Below are positions 21,965-28,596 of a stretch of 40,360 bases of DNA, one piece after another. Positions within the stretch are counted from its first letter, which is position 1. Every line of letters begins with the position of its first letter. The notes beneath the pieces were generated by a model, which was given only the letters and a program-made list of their open reading frames with translations, was not told the origin of the DNA and did not search any database. This DNA comes from an uncultured Oscillospiraceae bacterium (lineage in GTDB: Bacteria > Bacillota > Clostridia > Oscillospirales > Oscillospiraceae). The stretch lies in assembly GCA_934659475.1 (NCBI GenBank), contig CAKUHX010000001.1, positions 1 through 40,360 on the forward strand. The letters are read 5' to 3'. Made by a program: the position numbers and the translations under genes.

Positions 21965-22490
21965 CGGCCCACATCGGGTGGTGCGGCTGGCCCTGCTCAC
22001 CGCCATCGCCCTGACCATCTTCATGGCGGAGGCCCAGCTGCCTCCGCTGGTGCCCATTCAGGGGGTGAAGCTGGGGCTGGCCAACATCGTCACGGTGTAC
22101 GCCGTGTTCGTGCTGGGCCCGGGGGACGCCCTGATGATCCTGTCCGCCCGGATATTTCTGGGGGCGGTGTTTTCCGGCCAGATGATGACCCTGCTGTACT
22201 CCGCCGGGGGCGGCCTGCTGGCCTGGGCGGTGATGGCGGTGCTGAGCCGCTTTTTGACGGTGAAGCAGCTGTGGCTGGCCAGCCCCGTGGCGGCGATGTT
22301 CCACAATCTGGGGCAGCTGCTGGTGGCGGCGGGGGTGATGAAAAGCTGGACGGTGATGGCCTTTCTGCCCTGGCTGCTGATCTCCGGGGTGATCGGTGGC
22401 CTGTTTACCGGCCTGTGCGCCCAATTTCTGATCGGGCGTCTGGATATTATTTCCCGGGGAAGGGGCCCGGACCAAAAGAAAGAGCTCTGA
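21945..22490 (+). CDS. Gx transporter family membrane protein
   Basis: This is a 181-residue integral membrane protein with about five helices, of the PF07456 family (once called heptaprenyl diphosphate synthase component I, now Gx transporter). The signature ALTIFMAEAQLPPLVPIQGVKLGLANIV appears at about residues 22-49, and a GAVFSGQMMTLLYSAGGGLLAW stretch follows (pieces). The start is TTG 21945, inside the end of the preceding gene, with GGAGGGGGGAG just upstream. Together with ApbE and NusG-II genes it suggests flavin or quinone-precursor handling at the membrane. Confidence 0.82.
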   Translation: MTQRRADGPHRVVRLALLTAIALTIFMAEAQLPPLVPIQGVKLGLANIVTVYAVFVLGPGDALMILSARIFLGAVFSGQMMTLLYSAGGGLLAWAVMAVLSRFLTVKQLWLASPVAAMFHNLGQLLVAAGVMKSWTVMAFLPWLLISGVIGGLFTGLCAQFLIGRLDIISRGRGPDQKKEL

Positions 22491-22499
22491 ACAGAGAAG

Positions 22500-22534
22500 G
22501 GGCGCGGCGGCCGGTATGACCGGCCGCCGCGCCC
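22500..22534 (+). terminator. GC-rich hairpin ending the apbE operon
   Basis: GGGCGCGGCGGCCGG pairs with CCGGCCGCCGCGCCC around TATGA. The following T-run is poor (GCGTTTG), so it may act as a terminator or as an mRNA end-protector between convergent genes. Confidence 0.6.
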
Positions 22535-22609
22535 GCGTTTGTCACAAAAAGTCGAAGTACCGAAACAATATCTTGATGCCGCCGCCCATATCTTTGCACT
22601 GCCTGAAGG

Positions 22610-23365
22610 TCACTGATCCCACAGGGACTTCCAGTTGTATTGGTTGGGGCTGATGGCGTCGACGGTGAACAGGGGCTGGGTGTAGCCGCCCCCCTTGCCG
22701 TCGTCAAAGACGGCGGACAGGGTGATGGGGGTGCTCCAGATGTAGATCTTGTCCAGCCCCCGGTGCCAGATGGAGCCCCCCTGAAGCTGCATCTCCTCCG
22801 CCCAGACGTTCCCCTCCTGATCCGCCGCCTGAAGGGTGACCTTCAGGTCGGGCACCATCTGGGCGGCGGTGAGAGTGACGGCCAGAGTGCAGGCGGTCTC
22901 TGCGCTGTCCCAGTTGATGCAGCGGAACTCCGCCGCTGCCACCAGCGGGGCGTTGGGGTCCAGAGCGGTGATCACCGCCCCCTGCTGCTCCAGCCGGGTC
23001 AGGCGCTGATCGGCCTGCCGAAGCTGGGCGGTGGTAGATCCGGTCAGGAGCAGGCACAGACACAGCAGAACGGCCAGAAGAGTGTTCCAGCGGCTGCTTT
23101 TTACCGGGGTGATGACGATCTGGGGTGTGGGACTGTCCGCTGCTGTCTCTGACGGGGCGGCGGCGGGGGACTCTACCCCCAGCAGATCGTTGAGGGTGAC
23201 GGAGAACAGCTTACTCATGGCGATGAGCTTATCCACATCGGGCACGGCGCCGTCCATCTCCCACCGGGACACCGCCTGCCGGGACACGCCCAGCCGGGTG
23301 CCCAGCTCCTCTTGAGAGAGGTTCTGCTGTTTGCGCAGCTCCTGGATGCGTTGGCCTAAGGTCAT
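22610..23365 (-). CDS. XRE-type regulator with membrane helix and outer domain
   Basis: This is a 251-residue protein. Residues about 1-62 are a helix-turn-helix of the XRE family (LSQEELGTRLGVSRQAVSRWE, in pieces) with the following 'PDVDKLIAMSKLFSVTLNDLL'. A Pro/Ala/Ser linker leads to one membrane helix (about 92-110) and then a 140-residue extracytoplasmic domain rich in beta strands, starting with a short coiled-coil-like LRQADQRLTRLEQQ. Such one-component regulators couple an outside signal to DNA binding. AGGAGGATCC supports the ATG at 23363-23365. It lies beside the ApbE module (convergent) and downstream of the GH13 gene on the same strand; the target is unknown. Confidence 0.85.
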   Translation of the reverse strand: MTLGQRIQELRKQQNLSQEELGTRLGVSRQAVSRWEMDGAVPDVDKLIAMSKLFSVTLNDLLGVESPAAAPSETAADSPTPQIVITPVKSSRWNTLLAVLLCLCLLLTGSTTAQLRQADQRLTRLEQQGAVITALDPNAPLVAAAEFRCINWDSAETACTLAVTLTAAQMVPDLKVTLQAADQEGNVWAEEMQLQGGSIWHRGLDKIYIWSTPITLSAVFDDGKGGGYTQPLFTVDAISPNQYNWKSLWDQ

Positions 23366-23414
23366 GGGGGATCCTCCTCACTAAAACGTTGTTTGTTGTG
23401 TCCCCAGCATAGCA

Positions 23415-23447
23415 AAAATGGACGCCTGTGTCTACCAGGCGTCCATT
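23415..23447 (-). terminator. terminator overlapping the GH13 stop codon
   Basis: On the reverse strand, AATGGACGCCTGG pairs with CCAGGCGTCCATT-like sequence (AGGCGTCCATT) and is followed by TTTTGC. The stop codon TAG (23432-23434) lies in the loop, so the last codons of the enzyme form the 5' arm. Confidence 0.7.
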
Positions 23448-25336
23448 CCTTTTTGTCGATCAGCGGTTGCACCCATTGGGGCGCAAGGGGTTTCAGACCT
23501 TAAAAGCACGGCGGCGGAGCGGGGCGGAAGGGTGAGGGCATAGCCCTCCTCCCCCTCCTCCACGGTGGAGTCCCCCAGCAGAGGGGTCGCGGGGAAGTTC
23601 AGCAGGCAGGTCTGCGGCTGCTCCCCAGCGTTGCAGGCGCACAGGAGGGCCTCCTTTTCGTCGGAGCGGGAGAACACCAGCAGGTCGCCGGAATAGAACA
23701 AATATTCGATACCTCCGATTTGAAGGGCGTTATGCTCCCGGCGCAGGCGGCCCAGAGCGGCGTACCAGTCCAGAAGCTCTTTGTCCTCGTGCCCCCAGGG
23801 GTAGGTGCGGCGGTTGAAGGGGTCCTCGAAGCCCTCCACCCCCGCTTCGTCCCCGTAGTACACCGTGGGGGAGCCGGGGAAGCAGAACAGCAGAGCGGTC
23901 CCCGCCTTCAGCAGATCTTTGCCCCGGCGGCGCTGTTCTTCATTCAGGCGGAGATCCGCCCGCCACTGGCGGGACTGCTCCGTACAGGGGGAGCCCATGG
24001 CCAGCAGGGTGAGAGCCCGGGGGGTGTCGTGGGTGCCCAGAGAGTTCATGGCGGAGAAGAAGGCGGAGGGGGGATAGTTCTCCCGCAGGGTCTCCATGGC
24101 GGCCACGAACTGCTCCGCTCCCTGGCCCAGCAGGAAATTCAGGGCGGCGGTGCGGAAGGGGTAGTTCATCAGTCCATCGCAGTGGCCACCCAAAATGTGT
24201 TTCCGGCGCACGCCGTAGGCGATCTTGGTGGAGCCGTCCTCCCACACCTCGCCGATGACCACGGCGGAGGGCTTCTCATCCCGGGCGGCCCGGTGGATGC
24301 CCGCCACAAAGTCGTCGGGCACCTCGTCGGCCACGTCCAGCCGCCAGCCGTCGGCCCCCGCCCGCAGCCACCGGCGGATGACGGAGTCCTTGTCCCCAAA
24401 GATGAACTGGCGGTAGGCGGGGTCGTGGGCGTTGAAGGCGGGCAGGGTGCGGATGCCCCACCAGCTGTCGTACCGGTCGGGCCAGTGGGTAAAGCGGAAC
24501 CAGCTGCGGTAGGGGGAGTCGGGATCACGGCTGGCTCCGCCGGGGCCGTAAAAGCCGTCGCCGTTGAAGTAGCGGCTGACAAAGCCCGCGTGGTTGAACA
24601 CCCCGTCCAGCATCACCCGGATGCCCCGGCGGTGGGCCTGCTCACACAGGCGGCGGAAGTCCTGCTCCGTGCCCAGCATGGGGTCGATGTTCCCGTAGTC
24701 GGCGGTGCCGTAGCGGTGGTTCTCGGCGGCCTCGAAAATGGGGTTGAAGTAGATGGTGTCCACCCCCAGCCCCTTCAGGTAGTCCAGCTTCTCCGTCACC
24801 CCGGTCAGGTCGCCGCCGAAGAAGTCGCAGTTGCGGATCTGGCCCTGTTCGTCCGGCTGCCACTGGGGGCAGTCGTCCCAGTCCTGATGGACGGTGCGCC
24901 CCCCCACCATGCCGGCGGGATCGGGGATGTGGGAGCGGCAGAAACGGTCGGGAAAAATTTGATAGGTCACCCCCCGGCCGAACCAGTCGGGCACGATTTC
25001 GGAGTTGTCATATACCGTAAGCTGATAGGGGCCCAGCTCCAGAGGGTCGACACCGAAGCGCTCCACCCGGAAGGAGTACCACACCAGCCCCGGTCCGCCG
25101 GCGGGCAGAAGGGCGGTATACAGGTCACGGCCCTCCTCCAGCCCAGACCACTCCATGGGGACGGTGAGGGTGTAGTCCCCGTCCATCTCGTACCGGGCGG
25201 TGAGGGTGCAGCGGGACGTCCCCTCGGCCCGGCGGGGCCGTAGGGTCAGGCGCACCTGTGTGTCCATGGGGACGGCCCCATAGGGGGACTTATACCGCCC
25301 GTCCCGGGAGTGGAAGATATCTTGTGTCCCTGACAT
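23432..25336 (-). CDS. GH13 neopullulanase/cyclomaltodextrinase-like enzyme
   Basis: This is a 634-residue alpha-glucan hydrolase without a signal peptide, so probably cytoplasmic. The N-terminal ~125 residues form a beta-rich domain like the CBM34 of neopullulanases. The catalytic barrel has GVTYQIFPDRF, DYLKGLGVDTIYFNPIFEA, VMLDGVFNHAG, WRLDVADEVPD (nucleophile Asp), VVIGEVWED (acid Glu) and LGTHDTPR (third Asp). A short C-terminal beta domain follows. It would split imported maltodextrins, cyclodextrins or pullulan fragments. ATG 25336 has AGGAGGTG seven bases upstream; an extension to 25366 has no ribosome binding site. No sugar transporter is adjacent. Confidence 0.92.
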   Translation of the reverse strand: MSGTQDIFHSRDGRYKSPYGAVPMDTQVRLTLRPRRAEGTSRCTLTARYEMDGDYTLTVPMEWSGLEEGRDLYTALLPAGGPGLVWYSFRVERFGVDPLELGPYQLTVYDNSEIVPDWFGRGVTYQIFPDRFCRSHIPDPAGMVGGRTVHQDWDDCPQWQPDEQGQIRNCDFFGGDLTGVTEKLDYLKGLGVDTIYFNPIFEAAENHRYGTADYGNIDPMLGTEQDFRRLCEQAHRRGIRVMLDGVFNHAGFVSRYFNGDGFYGPGGASRDPDSPYRSWFRFTHWPDRYDSWWGIRTLPAFNAHDPAYRQFIFGDKDSVIRRWLRAGADGWRLDVADEVPDDFVAGIHRAARDEKPSAVVIGEVWEDGSTKIAYGVRRKHILGGHCDGLMNYPFRTAALNFLLGQGAEQFVAAMETLRENYPPSAFFSAMNSLGTHDTPRALTLLAMGSPCTEQSRQWRADLRLNEEQRRRGKDLLKAGTALLFCFPGSPTVYYGDEAGVEGFEDPFNRRTYPWGHEDKELLDWYAALGRLRREHNALQIGGIEYLFYSGDLLVFSRSDEKEALLCACNAGEQPQTCLLNFPATPLLGDSTVEEGEEGYALTLPPRSAAVLLRSETPCAPMGATADRQKGMDAW

Positions 25337-25355
25337 GGGGAGCACCTCCTGCCTT

Positions 25356-25513
25356 GGCAATGTCATTCAGTTAAGAGAAACCTGTCATTCCGAGGCAGTG
25401 ACCGATGTCACTGCCGTGGGAATCCGTATTTAAAACGTCAGAGAGAACGGATTGCCGCGCCAGTCTGCGGACTGGCTCGCAATGACAAAGCCCTTAACTA
25501 AATGGCATTGCCT
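25356..25513. repeat. MITE-like element with 20-bp inverted ends
   Basis: GGCAATGTCATTCAGTTAAG at the left (about 25356-25375) and the reverse complement of CTTAACTAAATGGCATTGCC at the right agree at 18 of 20 positions. Inside lies a second palindromic unit (25383-25487) with ends TGTCATTCCGAGG and CTCGCAATGACA, and inner blocks GGCAGTGACC...GGAATCCG and CGGATTGCC...GACTGGC. It has no gene and no T-run. It separates hemZ from the GH13 gene. Confidence 0.65.
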
Positions 25514-25532
25514 GCCGTAGTTTGCGCGGAGC

Positions 25533-27002
25533 TCATCCCCGGTAGAAGTCCAGAATGTCCTCTTTCTGGGATAGGACTTTGGGGTAAAGCTCCAGATAGT
25601 CGTGGGGATACTTGGGGTTGGGCAGACGGAGGATGCGGCCGTCCCGGCCCACCAGCTTGGTCACGCCGCCGCCCCCGGCGGAGACGACACTCTGCAGCTC
25701 CTCCATCATGATGATGTTGTAGATGCTCTCCTTTCCCGGCAGGGACCAGCCCACGTTCTCCAGAGCGCCGGACATGTACTTCTGCCGGTACAGGTAATAG
25801 GGGGCGTAGCCTGCCCCCCGCAGGGTGTCCAGAGAGTAGTCCAGCATCCGGGCCACCTCCTCCCCCGGGGGCAGGGTGCCCCCCTGGTCCCGGGTCATGA
25901 GGGCGGAGCCCTTCTTCAGGGCCAGGGTGTGGACGGTGATGTTCTCCGCCCCCAGCGCCAGCACACCGTCCAGAGAGCGGCGGAAGCCCTCCTCGCTGTC
26001 CCGGGGCAGGCCGGCGATCAGGTCGGCGTTGATGCAGTCAAAGCCTTCCGCCCGGGCCATGGCGAAGGCGTCGAAGATGGCCTTCGCGTCGTGCCTGCGG
26101 CCGATGGCGGCCAGCACATCGTCCTCCAGCGTCTGGGGGTTGATGGAGATGCGGCCGATGCCGTGGCGGGTGAGCACCCGCAGCTTCTCCGGGGTGATGG
26201 TGTCCGGCCGCCCGGCCTCTACCGTATATTCCGCGCACTGCCCCAGGGGCAGGACCTGCTCCATGCGGGTCAGCACCCGATCCAGCTGCTCCGGGCTCAG
26301 GGTGGTGGGGGTGCCGCCCCCCATGTACAGGGAGTGGACGGTCAGTCCCGTCCGGGCCAGAGTCTCGCCGGTGGCGTCCAGCTCCCGCAGCAGGGCCTCT
26401 ACATAGGCGGGGAGCAGCTTCAGGGCCTTGTGGACATCGGCGGAGACGAAGGAGCAGTAGGCGCACCGGGTGGGGCAGAAGGGGATGCCCACATAGAGGG
26501 ACACTTGGTCGTCCCGCAGGCCGCGGCTGACGGCCAGGCTGGCCTGGGCGCAGTCAAGGGCCAGCTGGGCCCGGCGGGGGGAGATGTAGTAGTCGCGGGT
26601 GAGGGCGTCCAGCACCTGTTCGGGACTGTCCCCCTCCCGCAAAAAGGCGGTGGGCAGCTTGACCGGGCGCACCCCGGCCAGCATCCCCCAGGGGGGATCT
26701 GCGGGCAGCACCTGCCGGGCGGCCAGATAGAAACACCGGCCCACCCCGTGGCGGCGCTGGCCCTCCCGCTGAAACTCGCTGCCGGACAGGGGGACCTCCA
26801 GGCCGTGCTCCCCCCGCCGCCCGCCCCGGCCCAGGGCGATGCGGATGCGGCACAGATCTTCCTCCTCGGTCAGGGAGATGTCGGCCCAGCTGTCGTCCTC
26901 CGGGGCGATGGGCCCGTAGACGGGCTTCTCCCCGGGAAAGAGGTCAAGCATGCTCTGCTCCACAGTGTATTTCTCCTGGTGGCCGTGAAAATTCAGCTTC
27001 AT
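25533..27002 (-). CDS. hemZ: coproporphyrinogen dehydrogenase-like radical SAM protein HemZ
   Basis: This is a 489-residue radical SAM enzyme of the HemN/HemZ group. The N-terminal ~160 residues form the domain specific to HemZ. The cluster motif CPTRCAYCSF (C-x3-C-x2-C) is followed by MGGGTPTTL, a GxIxINPQT stretch (GRISINPQTL) and GLPRDSEEGF, all typical. Members are annotated as oxygen-independent coproporphyrinogen III dehydrogenase, but in clostridia without full haem synthesis their role is uncertain. ATG 27002 has AAAGGA upstream; the longer reading to 27059 runs through a palindromic repeat and is rejected. It is downstream of relA-dtd-MBL on the reverse strand. Confidence 0.88.
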   Translation of the reverse strand: MKLNFHGHQEKYTVEQSMLDLFPGEKPVYGPIAPEDDSWADISLTEEEDLCRIRIALGRGGRRGEHGLEVPLSGSEFQREGQRRHGVGRCFYLAARQVLPADPPWGMLAGVRPVKLPTAFLREGDSPEQVLDALTRDYYISPRRAQLALDCAQASLAVSRGLRDDQVSLYVGIPFCPTRCAYCSFVSADVHKALKLLPAYVEALLRELDATGETLARTGLTVHSLYMGGGTPTTLSPEQLDRVLTRMEQVLPLGQCAEYTVEAGRPDTITPEKLRVLTRHGIGRISINPQTLEDDVLAAIGRRHDAKAIFDAFAMARAEGFDCINADLIAGLPRDSEEGFRRSLDGVLALGAENITVHTLALKKGSALMTRDQGGTLPPGEEVARMLDYSLDTLRGAGYAPYYLYRQKYMSGALENVGWSLPGKESIYNIIMMEELQSVVSAGGGGVTKLVGRDGRILRLPNPKYPHDYLELYPKVLSQKEDILDFYRG

Positions 27003-27030
27003 AGGCGTCCGTCCTTTTGTAGGGGTGTTT

Positions 27031-27060
27031 TTATGCTCCCGCCCTCGGGGCGGGAGCATG
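27031..27060. repeat. REP-like palindrome upstream of hemZ
   Basis: ATGCTCCCGCCC and GGGCGGGAGCAT form a 12-bp perfect stem around TCG. It lacks a T-run on the reverse strand, so it is not a terminator. The core recalls those at 11453-11485 and 38783-38799. Confidence 0.65.
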
Positions 27061-27074
27061 GGGCCGCGCGGGGA

Positions 27075-27692
27075 TCAGCCCTGGCGCAGGGCCTCCTGCA
27101 TAAAGGGGTTGAGCTGGCGCTCCCGCTCCAGAGTGGAGGTCACGTCGTGGCCGGGGCACACGTGGTAGTCTCCCTCCAGACGGCCCAGCCGGGCCAGAGA
27201 GGACATGATCTCCTCATAGCTGCCCCCGGCCAGGTCGGTGCGGCCGCAGGAGCCGGCGAACAGGGTGTCTCCGGTGAACAGCACGTCCTCCACCAGCAGG
27301 GTCACGCTGCCCTTGGAGTGCCCCGGGGTGTGCAGCACATGGATGGTCAGGCCGCCCAGGGGGAGGGTGTCCCCCTCGTCATAGAAGTTCAGCTCCTTCA
27401 CCTGGCCGGCCAGAGGGAACAGGCGGCTGCCTGCGCCGTTGGCATCGGCGGCGTGGATATAGATCTTCGCACCGGGCAGGGCCCTGTGCAGGGCGGGCAC
27501 GGCGGTGGTGTGGTCATAGTGCCCGTGGGTCAGCAGGATGTACTCCACATCCATATGGTCGGCCTTTACCTGCTCCAGAATGCGGTCGGCCTCATCGCCG
27601 GGGTCGATCACCGCAGCCTTGCCCGTCTGCTCGTCCTCCAGCAGATAGCAGTTGGTGCCGATGGGGCCCACCTGCATGCGCTTTACCTTCAT
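27075..27692 (-). CDS. MBL-fold hydrolase (glyoxalase II-like)
   Basis: This is a 205-residue metallo-beta-lactamase-fold protein of the YqgX/GloB-like group. The N-terminus MQVGPIGTNCYLLEDE is typical; the metal motif THGHYDH, the HTPGHSKGS His, the FTGDTLFAGS Asp and the PGHD His are all present. It may hydrolyse thioesters such as S-lactoylglutathione-like substrates; the natural substrate is unknown. GGAGG precedes the ATG. It lies between dtd and hemZ in a same-strand run with recJ and relA. Confidence 0.88.
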   Translation of the reverse strand: MKVKRMQVGPIGTNCYLLEDEQTGKAAVIDPGDEADRILEQVKADHMDVEYILLTHGHYDHTTAVPALHRALPGAKIYIHAADANGAGSRLFPLAGQVKELNFYDEGDTLPLGGLTIHVLHTPGHSKGSVTLLVEDVLFTGDTLFAGSCGRTDLAGGSYEEIMSSLARLGRLEGDYHVCPGHDVTSTLERERQLNPFMQEALRQG

Positions 27693-27727
27693 GGTTTTTC
27701 CTCCTTCCGCGCTGCGCAGGGGCAGCG

Positions 27728-28162
27728 TTACAGATCAAACAGAATGGTCACAGGCCCGTCGTTCACCGACTCCACCTGCATGTCTGCGCCGAACTGGCCG
27801 TGCTCCACGGTGAAGCCCCGGGCACGGCAGCGGTCCATGAACCGCTCATACAGGGGGATGGCCAGATCGGGCTTGGCCGCCCCGGAGAAGCCCGGGCGGC
27901 GGCTGGAGGTGTCGGCATACAGGGTGAATTGGGACACCACCAGGATGGAGCCGCCCACCTGCTCCAGGTTCAAGTTCATTTTTTCGTTTTCATCTTCAAA
28001 GATGCGGAGATTGCAGATCTTCTCCGCCAGCTTGTCACACACGGCCTCGGTGTCCTCCGGGCCCACGCCCAGCAGGATCAGATAGCCCCGGCCGATCTGG
28101 CCGTTGACCTTGCTGCCGATGGTGACGCTGGCGGAGGCGACCCGGGTGACAACAGCACGCAT
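27728..28162 (-). CDS. dtd: D-aminoacyl-tRNA deacylase
   Basis: This is a 144-residue enzyme that removes D-amino acids (and Gly mischarged on tRNA-Ala) from tRNA. The conserved active-site segments SQFTLYAD (family SQFTLYG/AD) and NDGPVT near the C-terminus are intact, and the N-terminus MRAVVTRV fits the family. It is normal length. It follows relA on the reverse strand as in Bacillus, but a 434-base repeat-filled gap separates them, so they may no longer share one transcript. Confidence 0.95.
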   Translation of the reverse strand: MRAVVTRVASASVTIGSKVNGQIGRGYLILLGVGPEDTEAVCDKLAEKICNLRIFEDENEKMNLNLEQVGGSILVVSQFTLYADTSSRRPGFSGAAKPDLAIPLYERFMDRCRARGFTVEHGQFGADMQVESVNDGPVTILFDL

Positions 28163-28596
28163 AGGGTTTGACCTCCAAAGATTTGATACCCGCCCAAACC
28201 CACCCTTTTAGATGAGTGGGGGCAAGGCCCCCACACCCCCATAGAGCGGCCTTTGGCCGCCTGAAAGCCTCCCTCGTCAGAGGGAGCCAAAGCCGCGCGG
28301 CTTGTGACAATGTAGGGCCCGATGCCCTCATCGGGCCGCCGTTAGGATCTATGGGGCCGGATGAGGGGCTGATTTGCGGCGCGCCGGGTCGTCGCGCCCT
28401 ACACACACGGTGGATAGAACATTCCATAGGGCAAGGGCTTTGCCCTTGCCGATAGGACAGCGGCCCCTACAAGAAACAACAAACATTACACGCCGTAGGG
28501 GCGGATATCATCCGCCCGTCGTATAGGTTTGAGAAACGTAACATTAGGGCCTGTAGGGGTGGATGTCCTCATCCGCCCGCGATTTTATGCCGCACA
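28163..28596. repeat. repeat nest between relA and dtd
   Basis: No gene is supported. The stretch holds: GTGGGGG/CCCCCAC (28216-28234); GCGGCC-TTT-GGCCGC (28246-28260); a MITE-arm-like AAGCCTCCCTCGTC...GGGAGCC (28265-28291); the TGTAGGGCCCGATG...CATCGGGC repeat (28311-28337); its inverted relative ending GCGCCCTACA (to 28412); GGGCAAGGGCTTTGCCCTTGCC (28429-28450); CGTAGGGGCGGAT...ATCCGCCCG (28493-28518); and TGTAGGGGTGGAT...ATCCGCCCG (28552-28579). They appear to be several insertions stacked in one spot. Confidence 0.7.

Noticed and set aside
27031..27060. The palindrome upstream of hemZ as a terminator
   Set aside because: It has no T-run on the strand of the flanking genes; the A-run is on the wrong side. 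It is better described as a REP-like repeat.
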